The position numbers and the translations under genes are program-made. Under the pieces are notes generated by a model, which was given only the letters and a program-made list of their open reading frames with translations, searched no databases and was not told the DNA's origin. A stretch of 64,000 nt of DNA, from the NCBI RefSeq assembly GCF_009831235.1, contig NZ_WUUL01000002.1, forward strand, positions 248,001 to 312,000, read 5' to 3'. Positions 39,215 to 48,917 of the stretch are shown here, piece by piece. Positions within the stretch are counted from its first letter, which is position 1, and every line of letters starts with the position of its first letter. The DNA is from Shimazuella alba (GTDB lineage Bacteria; Bacillota; Bacilli; Thermoactinomycetales; Thermoactinomycetaceae).

Positions 39215-39523
39215 TTCCTTTCCATGGGACTGATGTCCCTCGTTATGGGTTGATAAGAAAGATTCTTGTTGTCTTACCTACTCTAATTTCAACAAAACCT
39301 ATTCTTGCCTTCAAGCTAACCAATCTTTAAGCTTCTTAACTAGGAATCAATGAATTTATTTGCTATCTACGTATGTAAGTATGTTGTTAGTAGAGGTTTC
39401 GATTGTTTTATGAATACAATTTATTAACTTATTATAACGAAAGAATTCATATAATTCAATTAAACAATATACTATATTCATAAATTCTTCCATAAAAAGT
39501 TTATTTTCTAGCTATGTTTGATT
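39215..39523. other. AT-rich gene-free stretch
   Basis: About 300 very AT-rich bases with no coding frame, RNA fold or repeat that I can support. Confidence 0.3.
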
Positions 39524-39905
39524 CTACTTTGAAAACTCCACACGGCTAAAATCGTCCTTGGTACTCCAAGGAAGTTTACCAAGCTTAAACCGTGAGACCC
39601 ACGGCAAGTAATCTTCTACCTTCTTGCAAAAAATGTTCTTGGCTGCGTTGATATCTCGGTCATGGTGTTCCCTGAAATTGGGCATGTCCATACTCGCAGC
39701 TGTAGCTGTTTCACTTCTTTGTTTGGATGACCACAACCCGAACAAAGCTGACTGGAGGGAAAGGATTTTCCTACTTTCACCAATTTCCTTCCATACTCTT
39801 TCGCTTTGTATTCCAACATCGAAACAAACTCGACCCAGAAACATCTGTGATCGATTTTGCTAGGTTATGATTTTTGACCATGTTTTTTTACTTGTAAGTC
39901 TTCGG
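39524..39905 (-). pseudogene. tnpB: C-terminal remnant of an IS605-type TnpB
   Basis: On the minus strand pieces in two frames give [26 protein letters not shown], then [19 protein letters not shown] with the zinc-ribbon start [16 protein letters not shown], and, after a frameshift, [12 protein letters not shown], the RuvC III motif of TnpB. The N-terminal two thirds are missing and the frames are broken. Past the end lies a GC-richer stretch (39540-39610) that can fold (ACGG/CCGT, CTTGG/CCAAG), as expected for the omega-RNA region. Inverted copies of AGCCGTGTGG flank the remnant. Confidence 0.85.
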
Positions 39906-39951
39906 TATGTATGACTTAGTTTTCGCATACCTGTCAACCTAAGCCGTGTGG
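39538..39951. repeat. Ten-base inverted copies flanking the TnpB remnant
   Basis: CCACACGGCT (39538-39547) and AGCCGTGTGG (39942-39951) are exact reverse complements. IS200/IS605 elements do not have terminal inverted repeats, so this may reflect rearrangement, or two omega-RNA 3' ends in opposite orientation. Confidence 0.4.
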
Positions 39952-40241
39952 TTACTCACGCCCTACAAACTAAGAAACTTTTTTCGGAGTGTGTTGGGTA
40001 GGTCAAGTTCCTCACGGAACCACCTCTACCTGTTTTGGGATAAGAACAAGGGATATGGAAATAAGAAACATGTCTTATTCTTCTTATTCCAGAATTATTT
40101 CAAAGGATTGTTCCTGTAAGGAAAGAGCGGACATTTTCCGAAGCAAGCAAAAACCACATTGTGCTAAGACGAAACAACGGTGTTTATGAAGGGATTGACT
40201 AACCTACTACATGGAGAGCAGACCCGTCCCCTTGTTGCATA
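39952..40241. other. Element-flanking stretch without a gene
   Basis: Follows the inverted copy and reaches the LOG-family gene. No translation related to TnpB or to another family was found in any frame I read; it may be scrambled IS605 sequence. Confidence 0.3.
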
Positions 40242-41483
40242 TTAATCTTTTAGAGTCAATTGATTTTTATGATACAAATCTTCAACATACGCTCTTGTTT
40301 TTTCAAACGCTTCAACAGGATCATCAACTACTTCTGCAATGTATGCTTCATCCGGTAACTGATCATCTACACCAGGGATTTTAACGCGATCGCCATAGCT
40401 GTTAATCGCTCCGTGTTCACGCAGGTGATCGATAAGACGAAACAGCGGTTCCCAATACTGCTGGTGCACAAAAATTGCTTTCACTCGATGTTTGCGCAAA
40501 TGATTGGTTTGAATCTTTGATAACGTCTCAAACACTTCCCAAACTGTTCCAAACCCGCCCGGCCAAAACAAAATAACATGAGAATAGTTGATGAGCACAC
40601 TCTCTCGAATGGAAAAATTGTTCAATCGCAATCGCTGATTGGAATGGACGGAGTATGTATCCTTTAGATTAAAAAAATTATCTACTCCAAACTGGCAATC
40701 AATCCCAATAACATGGGCATTTTCTTCTCTTGCACCTTGTGCTGCAGCCTGCATAATCCCTGGTCCACCGCCCGTACATAGAGGAATATAGCAACCTCCA
40801 AGCTCCTTCTCCTGTTCATTTGCAGAATAGTGCCCCCACAAACGACCAAACTCTAAGGCAGAATCCCAATATTTTGCACTTCTTTCGATAATCTTTTGAT
40901 GACGATCCATTCGCAGTTTTGTTTTATGCAGACGATCTTGTAGCAGCTTTTTGGAAAACGGATCATTTTCCTCCACTATCGCTGACTTCACTTCATCTAT
41001 ATGCGTACCTAGTATACCTAATTTTTCCTCAGCAAGATCACTGCAAGAAATCGTTCCAGAACCCATTGCTGTCACTACTCCGTATTTTGCTTCGTAGTTA
41101 AATAGCAATTCTGCTGCATAAATATCTGCTACACTTTCTTGCGCATGAAGGTTTCGATCGTTAGGCACAAAGCAGACTTTGTTCCCTACAACGCGAAAAG
41201 AAGCAATACAAGTATCCTCTGTATAATTGCTCCATTCTAAAATAAACCCATTTTCATTCACTTGATACGTGTGCAGCATTCCATTTTGATTCATATTGCT
41301 GGTAGACAGATTATAACTCTTCGTTTTAGAAGGTTGACGAGGATCAAATGTGATCGGCTCCTCAAATGCGATTTTCACTTTATTTTTGTCCGTTTTTTCA
41401 ATCCACCAACCTGTACCAGAGCCTGCCCACCGATTGGTACTTGGATCAAAAAAAAGTGTTCCATATAACTCTATTTCATTCAT
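40242..41483 (-). CDS. LOG family protein with N-terminal extension
   Basis: 413 residues. The C-terminal part is a Rossmann-like LOG (lysine decarboxylase-like) domain with LCTGGGPGIMQAAAQGA and the signature PGGFGTVWEVFETLS (PGGxGTxxE), typical of phosphoribohydrolases that free bases from nucleoside monophosphates. The first about 150 residues form a beta-rich region of unknown role (WAGSGTGWWIEK), which makes the protein about twice the usual LOG length. The ATG at 41483 is nine bases after GGAGGG; upstream in-frame codons have no site. Confidence 0.82.
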   Translation of the reverse strand: MNEIELYGTLFFDPSTNRWAGSGTGWWIEKTDKNKVKIAFEEPITFDPRQPSKTKSYNLSTSNMNQNGMLHTYQVNENGFILEWSNYTEDTCIASFRVVGNKVCFVPNDRNLHAQESVADIYAAELLFNYEAKYGVVTAMGSGTISCSDLAEEKLGILGTHIDEVKSAIVEENDPFSKKLLQDRLHKTKLRMDRHQKIIERSAKYWDSALEFGRLWGHYSANEQEKELGGCYIPLCTGGGPGIMQAAAQGAREENAHVIGIDCQFGVDNFFNLKDTYSVHSNQRLRLNNFSIRESVLINYSHVILFWPGGFGTVWEVFETLSKIQTNHLRKHRVKAIFVHQQYWEPLFRLIDHLREHGAINSYGDRVKIPGVDDQLPDEAYIAEVVDDPVEAFEKTRAYVEDLYHKNQLTLKD

Positions 41484-41625
41484 CCCAAACAACCCTCCAT
41501 ATGACTGTTGAACTATTACGAGATAAAGTTCACCTTTTATTCTCCGGTTTTTTATCCCACTTTTATGCATTTTCATTTTAGTTCAACCATATTAGAGGTT
41601 GTTTAGGGGGAAAATTAGCAAGACC

Positions 41626-42348
41626 TCATGAAAGATAAAAAGCTAATGATTTTTCAGCTAATCTAGTAAATAGCATTAAAAAATCATCAGGATTCCGTGT
41701 ATCATCATACTTTTGCAATGCTTCATAGTAGGTAACTCGTTCCTCAACAGGTAAAATCACAGGAGGATAGCCCTGTTTCATTAACTCGAAGTTGATAATC
41801 AATCTAGCTATTCATCCATTTCCATCAATGAATGGGTGAATACGTACAAAATCACAATGCAGGTAAGCAGCTTTTGTGAGAGGATGAAGGACATTCCACT
41901 CTCCTTGATATTTTTGTATGAGTTGTTCCATTTGTATTGGAACTTCCCATGGCTGTGGTGGTATATGGTCGCCAACAATAACGGGTACACTACGGTAACG
42001 CCTTGCATCTGTCGGGCGAATACGCCCAAGTACGATGGCATGAATATGTTTGATATTCGTCTCACTTAATTTTACTTCTGTTTGTGCAAGTTGTTCCAGA
42101 TACAGGATAGCTTCTTTATGATCTTATTGCTTCTAGGTGATCTTTGAGTGGTTTTCCACTAACTGTCATCCCGCTTTCTAATACTACTCTTGTCTCCATC
42201 TACGAAAAACTATTTCCCTCTATCGCATTTGAATGATAAGTCCAATCTACGATAAACTTTTCCCGGATGCTACTTTCACCGGATGGATTTGATTTTTTTG
42301 TCGTAACGCTTGTAACTGATCCCTCATCAAGTCGACTTTGGTAAACAT
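41626..42348 (-). pseudogene. Broken Fic/DOC family gene
   Basis: Read in alternating frames: MFTKVDLMRDQLQAL, then KFIVDWTYHSNAIEGNSFS with the family YHSNAIEGN motif, a stop, METRVVLESGMTVSGK, a one-base shift, LEQLAQTEVKLSE, TDARRYRSVPVIVGDH, and DFVRIHPFIDGNG, where the catalytic-motif arginine codon has become TGA. The tail IARLIINFELMKQGYPPVI and LAEKSLAFYLS are intact. Fic proteins transfer AMP to target proteins; this one has at least two stops and two shifts and must be inactive. Confidence 0.88.
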
Positions 42349-42422
42349 GTTTTTAACCCCTTTTGCTCCCTGATTTCCGTGACTATGAAGGTAATTCACA
42401 TCTGTCTTTCTATTTCTTACAC

Positions 42423-43298
42423 TTAATCAAACTCCATCAAACCCACTACATAACGGTCCCGATCATTCATATCTTGACGAACCTCTACCCAACTGCAAGC
42501 TGGTATCTGTTTCACTAGATCAGCAACCTCTTTCCCTTGCTCTTCTCCAATTTCAAATGCAATCAACCTTTTCAAAACAGGTGGCAGACTTGCGATTTGT
42601 TTCGTTATTTCCCGATAAGGAGTCAGGCCATCTTTGCCTCCATCCAATGCTAGATGGGGCTCATATTTTTTAACCTCATCATCCAAATGAAGAACGGCCT
42701 CAGATGGTATATAGGGAGGATTGGAAACAATAACTTGTACAGCTTGCTGTCGTACTGGCTCCAAATAAGATCCTTGATGAAAGGAAATTTTATCTGCGAC
42801 TTTATGGGAAGCTGCATTTTGTTTGGCAATAGCGAGCGCATCTGCAGATAGGTCAATGGTGGAGATCGACCAATCACTTCGTTCCAATTGGAAGGTAATC
42901 GGAATACAACCACTCCCAGTGCCCACATCCACTAATTTAATAGGTTTTTTCTCAAACAAATCGTCTGCTAAATGAATAACTTGTTCAATCAAGAGCTCTG
43001 TCTCTGGACGCGGGATTAGAACATCTGGTGTAACCCGAAAAGAGCGACCATAAAACTCTGCCTTACCAAAAATATGTTGCAATGGCTCATGAGCAGCTCT
43101 TCGATTTACCCATTTTTCATATTTGCCTATTTGCTCCTCCGTCAATCGCTCGTCCCACATCAGAAAGAAAGAGGTTCGATCAACTGCGAGTAGCTCTCGC
43201 AGCATCCACTCCGCTTCAAATAATGTGTCTTCAATTCCATTTTGTTTTAAAAAAGAGGAAGCCTGTTGAAAGGCTTCCCGGATGGTTTTATTGTGCAT
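42423..43298 (-). CDS. prmC: Release factor glutamine methyltransferase
   Basis: 291 residues. An N-terminal helical domain binds the release factor; the SAM fold has [16 protein letters not shown] and the catalytic substrate motif [12 protein letters not shown] (NPPY). It methylates the GGQ glutamine of RF1 and RF2. The ATG overlaps the end of prfA by 11 bases, so the enzyme and its substrate are coupled in one operon. Standard length. Confidence 0.96.
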   Translation of the reverse strand: MHNKTIREAFQQASSFLKQNGIEDTLFEAEWMLRELLAVDRTSFFLMWDERLTEEQIGKYEKWVNRRAAHEPLQHIFGKAEFYGRSFRVTPDVLIPRPETELLIEQVIHLADDLFEKKPIKLVDVGTGSGCIPITFQLERSDWSISTIDLSADALAIAKQNAASHKVADKISFHQGSYLEPVRQQAVQVIVSNPPYIPSEAVLHLDDEVKKYEPHLALDGGKDGLTPYREITKQIASLPPVLKRLIAFEIGEEQGKEVADLVKQIPACSWVEVRQDMNDRDRYVVGLMEFD

Positions 43299-44355
43299 GT
43301 TTTAATTGCTCCGTTTGCTCATGTAAAATCAAAGCATCAATGACTTCTTCCAGATCACCATCTAAAATCATGTCTAGTTTGTGGAGAGTAAGTCCGATCC
43401 GATGGTCAGTCACGCGACTTTGCGGGAAGTTGTAGGTACGAATCCGTTCACTACGATCTCCTGTACCGACGGCAGATTTTCTTGCATCTGCATATTTGGC
43501 CATCTCTTCTTGTTGCTTCATATCATAAAGACGAGCACGCAATACACGCATCGCTTTATCTTTGTTGCTGATCTGAGATTTTTCGTCTTGGCAAGATACT
43601 ACAATACCTGTTGGCATATGCGTAATACGAACTGCAGATTTGGTTGTATTTACACTCTGTCCACCAGGTCCACTTGAACAAAATGTATCAATACGCAAAT
43701 CTTTTTCATGAATTTCGATCTCTACATCTTCTGCTTCTGGAAGAACGGCAACAGTTGCCGTTGAGGTGTGAATACGACCGCCAGATTCTGTTGAGGGGAC
43801 ACGTTGCACTCGATGTGCGCCGCTTTCGTATTTTAAACGACTATATGCTCCCTGCCCTTGGATGGAAAACACGACTTCCTTCATCCCACCTAAACCAGTG
43901 GAATTAGCTTCTAAAACCTCAATCTTCCAGCCATGGCGCTCTGCATAACGCCCATACATCCTATATAAAGAAGCTGCAAAAAGAGCAGCCTCATCTCCAC
44001 CCGCTGCACCACGAACTTCCACAATTACGTTTTTGTCATCGTTTGGATCTTTCGGCAACAATAAAATTTTAATTTCTTCTTCTAATTGCTCTTTTCGCTC
44101 GGATAATTCATCTAGTTCTGCTTTCACCAGTTCTCGCATTTCATCATCAAGCTTTTCTTCTAACATAGACTTCGCTTCTTGCAGCCCTTCGATTACTTGT
44201 TTATACTCCAAGTAGGCGTTATTTTGATCTTCTAAGCTACGCTGTTCTTTGGAATAGGTACGCAATTTATCTGGGTTATTTATCACATCTGGATCACATA
44301 ATAATGTACTCAGTTCTTCATATCGTTGATGAATGGACTGGAGTCGATCTAGCAT
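43288..44355 (-). CDS. prfA: Peptide chain release factor 1
   Basis: 355 residues. RF1 reads UAA and UAG in the ribosomal A site; the GGQ loop [14 protein letters not shown] triggers hydrolysis. [18 protein letters not shown] is the conserved start of domain 2. The ATG at 44355 ([14 protein letters not shown]) is six bases after GGGAGTG; the ATG five codons upstream contains that site. As in B. subtilis it precedes prmC. Confidence 0.97.
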   Translation of the reverse strand: MLDRLQSIHQRYEELSTLLCDPDVINNPDKLRTYSKEQRSLEDQNNAYLEYKQVIEGLQEAKSMLEEKLDDEMRELVKAELDELSERKEQLEEEIKILLLPKDPNDDKNVIVEVRGAAGGDEAALFAASLYRMYGRYAERHGWKIEVLEANSTGLGGMKEVVFSIQGQGAYSRLKYESGAHRVQRVPSTESGGRIHTSTATVAVLPEAEDVEIEIHEKDLRIDTFCSSGPGGQSVNTTKSAVRITHMPTGIVVSCQDEKSQISNKDKAMRVLRARLYDMKQQEEMAKYADARKSAVGTGDRSERIRTYNFPQSRVTDHRIGLTLHKLDMILDGDLEEVIDALILHEQTEQLKHAQ

Positions 44356-44455
44356 ATTTCTCACTCCCATTTTTTAACCATAAGTCAATTGATTGTAACA
44401 TATCTATAACAGAGAAGAAAGGATGTACAAATCTACCTTTGAAGGAGACATCTTC

Positions 44456-45427
44456 GTGTTTGAAATCATATTGCAACTTGCTCCATTTTTGCTTCTTTTC
44501 CTTTTCCTTCAGTTTGGAGTGAAGCACAGAACAAATCATCCGATCCTTTATGAGTGGATCATAAGGATAATTTATACAATTATTATCATAGGTTACGCAT
44601 TTGTAGCTATTTACAATTTCCCAGCTTTTTTGGTAATAGATCAATTTGGAGAGAAAGAAACCCTCCAATCTGTTGCACTGGCGATTGTATCGATTGCTGC
44701 GCTACTGATCTTCATCCCACCAATACGGAGGTTGATCAGCCGCTCGATCTCGATAGATCCTGATAACTCTGTACATACTGTATCCCTCAGTCTCACTTTT
44801 TTAGTGTTTCATGTCTATATTTTAACGGCTTTCTCCCTAGAAGAGCTGATCGAAGAAGCAAGTCAAGGTACAACGATCTCTACTCTATGGACACAAGACA
44901 TATTACTTGCATTAATTGCGCTTGCTGGTGTTGGGTGGTTACAAAAAAGGAACACCAAAGAAACATTCGCACGACTTGGTCTAGTTCGCCCTACCGCTCG
45001 CCTATTCATTACAGGTATCGCTATTGCGATGGGATTTGTAGTGATAAATGTGATATTGGAGCAATTAGCATCCATTATTGGGATTGGGATTGATCCCAAT
45101 GTGGATAAGGTAACAGATCAAGAATTAGGCCCCTTGTTTAGCACGATCCCGGGCATTTTAACATTGGGTTTAGCAGCCGCATTGGGTGAAGAGCTGATTT
45201 TCCGAGGAGCGATCCTCCCACGGTTTGGGCTCATTTACACGAGTATTCTATTTACCCTTGTACATGCCAACTATGGACTAAGTGTTGCGACGCTAATCGT
45301 ATTTGTCCTTGCGATTTCTTTAGGAATCCTTCGTCAACGATATAGTACTACTTTAACGATGATCACTCACGCAAGTTATAACATCATATTAGGTCTATTG
45401 GCTTTGATCGGTTCTCAATTCACTTAA
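44456..45427 (+). CDS. CPBP family intramembrane metalloprotease
   Basis: 323 residues with about eight helices. The CPBP/Abi motifs are in place: LGEELIFRGAIL (EExxxR), the histidine pair regions TLVHANYG and THASYNIILG. Members cleave membrane peptides, for instance in bacteriocin maturation or self-immunity. The GTG start at 44456 follows AAGGAG by eight bases; an ATG 33 bases upstream touches its own purine stretch. It is convergent with the DCC gene and has a perfect terminator; no bacteriocin gene is seen nearby. Confidence 0.87.
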   Translation: MFEIILQLAPFLLLFLFLQFGVKHRTNHPILYEWIIRIIYTIIIIGYAFVAIYNFPAFLVIDQFGEKETLQSVALAIVSIAALLIFIPPIRRLISRSISIDPDNSVHTVSLSLTFLVFHVYILTAFSLEELIEEASQGTTISTLWTQDILLALIALAGVGWLQKRNTKETFARLGLVRPTARLFITGIAIAMGFVVINVILEQLASIIGIGIDPNVDKVTDQELGPLFSTIPGILTLGLAAALGEELIFRGAILPRFGLIYTSILFTLVHANYGLSVATLIVFVLAISLGILRQRYSTTLTMITHASYNIILGLLALIGSQFT

Positions 45428-45456
45428 AAAGTTGCTCTGCCAAGAGCAACTTTTTT
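45428..45456 (+). terminator. Terminator after the CPBP gene
   Basis: AAAGTTGCTCT and AGAGCAACTTT form an 11-base-pair stem with a GCCA loop, then a T run. By symmetry (A run on the left side) it also serves the convergent DCC gene. Confidence 0.92.
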
Positions 45457-45467
45457 ATCAATATTAT

Positions 45468-45884
45468 TTATAAAAAACGCTGGCGTACTTCTGGTGTTGG
45501 AATCATACAACTTTCTTGTTGACCAAACCACCGATAACGATTTTTTGCAAACCAGCGATAAAGGCTATCACGTATAAATTTCGGGACAATCTGGAACACC
45601 GATAATAATTTCCACATCCCTGTCAACTTTTTAAAGATTTGCAAGATTGCTGTTGATTCAGTATAGACTTTTCCATCTTGAAGTAACACAATAGAGTCAA
45701 GTGTGACTTTTTGTTCATGGGCTTGTAATAGTAATTGAGCTTCTTCGGATTGGAGAGAAGCAAATCGAAACTGAGCTTTTGGATCTCTCTTAATGATAAA
45801 CTGAACCCAGTAGTTACATACATTGCAAACACCATCAAATAAAACATATGTACCAGAAGTATCTATTTTGGTATCGGTTGACAT
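45468..45884 (-). CDS. DCC family thiol-disulfide oxidoreductase-like protein (DUF393)
   Basis: 138 residues starting with VLFDGVCNVCNYWVQF, the D-x-x-C-x-x-C motif that names the family, and ending with the typical WFAKNRYRWFGQQESC. The fold is thioredoxin-like. The ATG at 45884 is nine bases after AAAGGGG; the ATG three codons upstream abuts that site. It diverges from the DUF5819-HTTM pair, and these three families often neighbour each other, so a joint redox or membrane-modification role is possible. Confidence 0.88.
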   Translation of the reverse strand: MSTDTKIDTSGTYVLFDGVCNVCNYWVQFIIKRDPKAQFRFASLQSEEAQLLLQAHEQKVTLDSIVLLQDGKVYTESTAILQIFKKLTGMWKLLSVFQIVPKFIRDSLYRWFAKNRYRWFGQQESCMIPTPEVRQRFL

Positions 45885-46048
45885 GACTGTCATCCCCTTT
45901 GTTTTTCTACATTAGTTGTTTTCCCGCTTTATCATGTTTTAAACCTTATCGATTACCTATACTTGTCATCTCATTTTACTACTTACCTTAGCTCTTTTGT
46001 GTTATTTTTATAGTACTCTATTTTTTAAGAAAAGGGAGAGAGAACTCC

Positions 46049-46654
46049 TTGTCACGAAAAATACTCGTTTTTACGACAAGCTCGATACTGTCTATTGTTC
46101 TACTTGTTCACTTTGGATTTACCTTTATCTATTTGTCACCTGCAAACCCATTGAAAAGCAAACAGTGGGAAACCATCTTTCATTACATGAACCCTTTATT
46201 CACACAAAATTGGAAACTATTCGCTCCAAATCCAGCGAATCAACAACTGAACCTCGATATGCGAGTGCAGTATGTGGATAATGCGGGAGCCACTCGACAA
46301 ACAAATTGGAAAAGCATTACGTTGCCAGTCATAAAAGAATTACAATCCAATCATTTCAGTACAAATGCAAGAATATCTGAATTCCAAAGCTCCTTGATCA
46401 GTAACTATGTATGGGGTGATAAAGAAGAAAAAGAACAATCCTTTCAATCTATGCAGAGATATGTGAATTACATCTTAGATAATAAGAAGTTTGAAGTGCC
46501 TGGAAAAATCATTAAGATACAGCTTCGCGCTGTCGTCAATCGTTTTCCAAATTACGCAAATAAGGACAAGCCTGATTCCGCGGGTAAAATTAGTTATTAC
46601 ATAACCAATTGGTGGAATCCTTCCAGTGGGCAAGCAGGAGGTGAGAAAGCATGA
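46049..46654 (+). CDS. DUF5819-like membrane-anchored protein
   Basis: 201 residues: one N-terminal membrane helix (about 8-30) then an extracytoplasmic domain. WETIFHYMNPLFTQNWKLFAPNP is the diagnostic DUF5819 stretch (tryptophan/NW-x-LFAPNP). The C-terminal tail overlaps the HTTM gene by four bases. In B. subtilis the analogous SdpA-SdpB pair matures the SDP toxin; this pair has the same layout, but sequence homology to SdpA is not evident and no SdpC-like toxin gene is present. TTG start behind AAGGGAGAG. Confidence 0.78.
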   Translation: MSRKILVFTTSSILSIVLLVHFGFTFIYLSPANPLKSKQWETIFHYMNPLFTQNWKLFAPNPANQQLNLDMRVQYVDNAGATRQTNWKSITLPVIKELQSNHFSTNARISEFQSSLISNYVWGDKEEKEQSFQSMQRYVNYILDNKKFEVPGKIIKIQLRAVVNRFPNYANKDKPDSAGKISYYITNWWNPSSGQAGGEKA

Positions 46655-47631
46655 TCAATAGACTTGTAAACTTTTTAACTACACAACAATCTTTGATCGG
46701 ATTAAGTCTTGTTCGGATTATGTTTGGTATTGCTATGCTATATGAGTTGGCATTGAATATTCCCACTCGTTTTCTACTTTGGGGTCCAGATGGCATTGTA
46801 TCTTATGAAGCTTATAAAAGTATAACAGAGTCCAATAACATACATACTTTGTTCGACTTTGGTCCTGATTTATGGGTGGTGAACTTAGTCGTTTTCGGTG
46901 GGATTGTCGTTTCGATCCTCTACACTATCGGTTTTCAAACAAGAATCATGGGGATTATCATGGCAATACTCATGTTTTCCATCTATACCAGAGATTACAG
47001 CATCACTCATGGTGGAGACAATATTCTTCGGATTCTTTTCATCTATCTCATCTTTGCAAATGTCGGCGCTTACTTTTCTGTAGATGCTTGGTTGAAGAAA
47101 AGACGTAAACGCAAATGGTTTGCTAAAATTCGTGATAATCAAGGCATACGAGATTTTGTTGCTATCATTCACAACTTTGCCTTGCTAACTTGTGTCATTC
47201 AATTGGTATTCATGTATTTTTCATCTGGTAGTTATAAAATCATGGGGGCACTCTGGCAAAATGGTACAGCACTCTACTATGCCAGCCGTGTACAAGAGTT
47301 TTATACACCTGGACTGAATGAATTATTATGGAAATACGAACCGCTTCTTATTCTTGCAACATATGCATCCACCCTCTTCCAAGTAGCATTTCCATTTCTT
47401 CTTTTCAGCCGATATACGAAGTATTTTGCTGTTTTTTCTGCTTGTTTGCTCCATATTGGGATTGCAGTTTCGATGGGGCTTGTAGACTTCTCTTGGGTGA
47501 TGATCGGTTGTGAGTGTATGCTGCTGTTTGACAAAGATTATCGCCAGTTAGCATCATGGTGGAAAAGAATCTTTAGCAAAAAGGAAAAGAAGTTGGATGT
47601 ACCAGACCAAAAAACGGTTGTTACAACATAA
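46651..47631 (+). CDS. HTTM domain membrane protein (SdpB-like)
   Basis: 326 residues, eight or so membrane helices in the horizontally transferred transmembrane (HTTM) pattern shared with vitamin K-dependent gamma-carboxylase and SdpB. Indicative segments are SLVRIMFGIAMLYELALNI, YSITHGGDNILRILFIYLI and YFSSGSYKIMGALWQNGTALYYA. The K-x-x-G-x-x-W-x-x-G-x-A-x-Y pattern is the hallmark. It is translationally coupled to the DUF5819 gene (ATGA overlap). Substrate unknown. Confidence 0.85.
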   Translation: MINRLVNFLTTQQSLIGLSLVRIMFGIAMLYELALNIPTRFLLWGPDGIVSYEAYKSITESNNIHTLFDFGPDLWVVNLVVFGGIVVSILYTIGFQTRIMGIIMAILMFSIYTRDYSITHGGDNILRILFIYLIFANVGAYFSVDAWLKKRRKRKWFAKIRDNQGIRDFVAIIHNFALLTCVIQLVFMYFSSGSYKIMGALWQNGTALYYASRVQEFYTPGLNELLWKYEPLLILATYASTLFQVAFPFLLFSRYTKYFAVFSACLLHIGIAVSMGLVDFSWVMIGCECMLLFDKDYRQLASWWKRIFSKKEKKLDVPDQKTVVTT

Positions 47632-47634
47632 AAG

Positions 47635-47688
47635 AAACCACCAGCTCCAATTGTTAGGCATATCAACAATTGGAGCTGGTGGTTTTCT
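47635..47688 (+). terminator. Very long terminator hairpin after the HTTM gene
   Basis: A 21-base stem (47635-47655 with 47665-47685) is perfectly complementary around a nine-base loop and ends in TTTTC. It starts four bases after the stop codon. Confidence 0.92.
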
Positions 47689-48080
47689 CTTTCATTAAAT
47701 ATAAATAGTTTATCTGAACGGATACTCAGCATATTTTATATCATGCGCTTACAGATAGCCATTTCGACTCATCTGTACGAGACACTATCAGAAAAGGGCG
47801 CTCCTTCCAGGACCTGTCGGATGAGGCTTAGGTGTCGTCGGCCTAGGCTAAGAAGGATGTGTGCTCTTCATCATTTTCTCCTGATGTAAGGAATGATATC
47901 AATTTCTATTCTTCCCTTTAAAAACATCGAATTACTAAGTATCCAATTAATTGGGAACGGAGTAGTAAAATTACATTATTATGTAGGACCATCTGGCTAT
48001 TGGCCAACTCCATATATCTAAGAAAAAAGTAGTTATTTTACGCATTCTGCAATAGGATAACGAACAATGCTGTTTTATTA
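47689..48080. other. Gene-free stretch with a GC-richer patch
   Basis: No coding frame is supported. Around 47790-47860 a locally GC-rich patch contains AGGCTTAGGTG...CCTAGGCTAAG, which could fold back (CTTAG with CTAAG). It is unlike its surroundings; I cannot name it. Confidence 0.3.
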
Positions 48081-48109
48081 TTGTTTTTAGGATTTTCTCG
48101 CTCGATAAA
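48081..48109 (+). promoter_or_regulatory. Promoter of the 235-residue cassette gene
   Basis: TTGTTT (48081-48086), 17 bases, GATAAA (48104-48109), about 70 bases before the start codon. Confidence 0.45.
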
Positions 48110-48180
48110 CACAAGACAAAGAGTAATGAATCTACTAAAATGAAAATACAGTCATAAATGAGAAACAGAAAAGGAACAGG

Positions 48181-48888
48181 ATGTCCAGTTTCAGTGTAAA
48201 GGCTACGATCAAGTCTCTTCTCGAAAAGGGAATGGAAGTAGACCTTCGTGAACTCTCACCAGATGGGGAACTCGTTAACTCAGAGGAACTTGCCCAGCGA
48301 ATGAACGAAGTCGCAAACTTTTGCGTTCCATCACAACTGGAAGAGATGCCTGATTCTGTCGTAGCGATCCCCGCATACATTTCACACCCCGATATGAATG
48401 CGGTTCTAGAAACGAACGGTCTCTATTTTTATGACATGCAAGACGTAGGCGACAGGCAAATCGTCTGGGTAGAAGACTGGAAGGCGGTCATCGCCCAGCG
48501 ATTTGGGAAGCGGTTTTACGTTGTATCCGAAGAGGCATATCACTTGCCGTCGGAAACAAAGGTACAGCGTGCCTACAAAGACTACAAGAGTCGCAGGGGG
48601 CATCTTCCCAAGCCGCAGATGAGAAGTGAAGTTGCCAAGTTGGAGGCTTGGGGATTTCGCTGGTACGACGAGGGTGTTTGCGGGGAAGCAAAAGGGATTC
48701 TTCCTAAGGGATGGAGTCAGGGAAAGTATGTTCCGAGGAACAAGTATACGACCTCGGTTACATTTTACCATCCTGATGGTCGAAAAGTCGTTTTGTCTTA
48801 TGGGCGAGACGATAAGTACCGTGGTCCTAAGGAACTCCAACTCTACTGTTTCCTCGAAGAGATGAGTGAAGAGTCTCCTGAATCATAA
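48181..48888 (+). CDS. Unknown protein in a G+C-rich cassette
   Basis: 235 residues, soluble, charged. Not recognised. Visible features: LEKGMEVDLRELSPDGELV near the start, many aromatic residues in the C-terminal half (WGFRWYDEGVCGEA, VTFYHPDGRKVVLSYGRDD), and a Ser/Glu tail. No membrane or signal segment. Codon use leans to G/C at third positions; 48601-48660 counts 32 G+C of 60. It stands alone between the HTTM operon and a methyltransferase gene, with a promoter and terminator of its own. Probably foreign. Confidence 0.7.
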   Translation: MSSFSVKATIKSLLEKGMEVDLRELSPDGELVNSEELAQRMNEVANFCVPSQLEEMPDSVVAIPAYISHPDMNAVLETNGLYFYDMQDVGDRQIVWVEDWKAVIAQRFGKRFYVVSEEAYHLPSETKVQRAYKDYKSRRGHLPKPQMRSEVAKLEAWGFRWYDEGVCGEAKGILPKGWSQGKYVPRNKYTTSVTFYHPDGRKVVLSYGRDDKYRGPKELQLYCFLEEMSEESPES

Positions 48889-48917
48889 CAGGTGAATTTT
48901 CTGTACTCATTTGTGAT

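Noticed and set aside
48406-48840. Minus-strand frame of 144 codons over the unknown cassette gene at 48181
   Set aside because: Since the plus-strand product is unknown I considered the reverse; but promoter, binding site and terminator all fit the plus strand, and its codon pattern is better.
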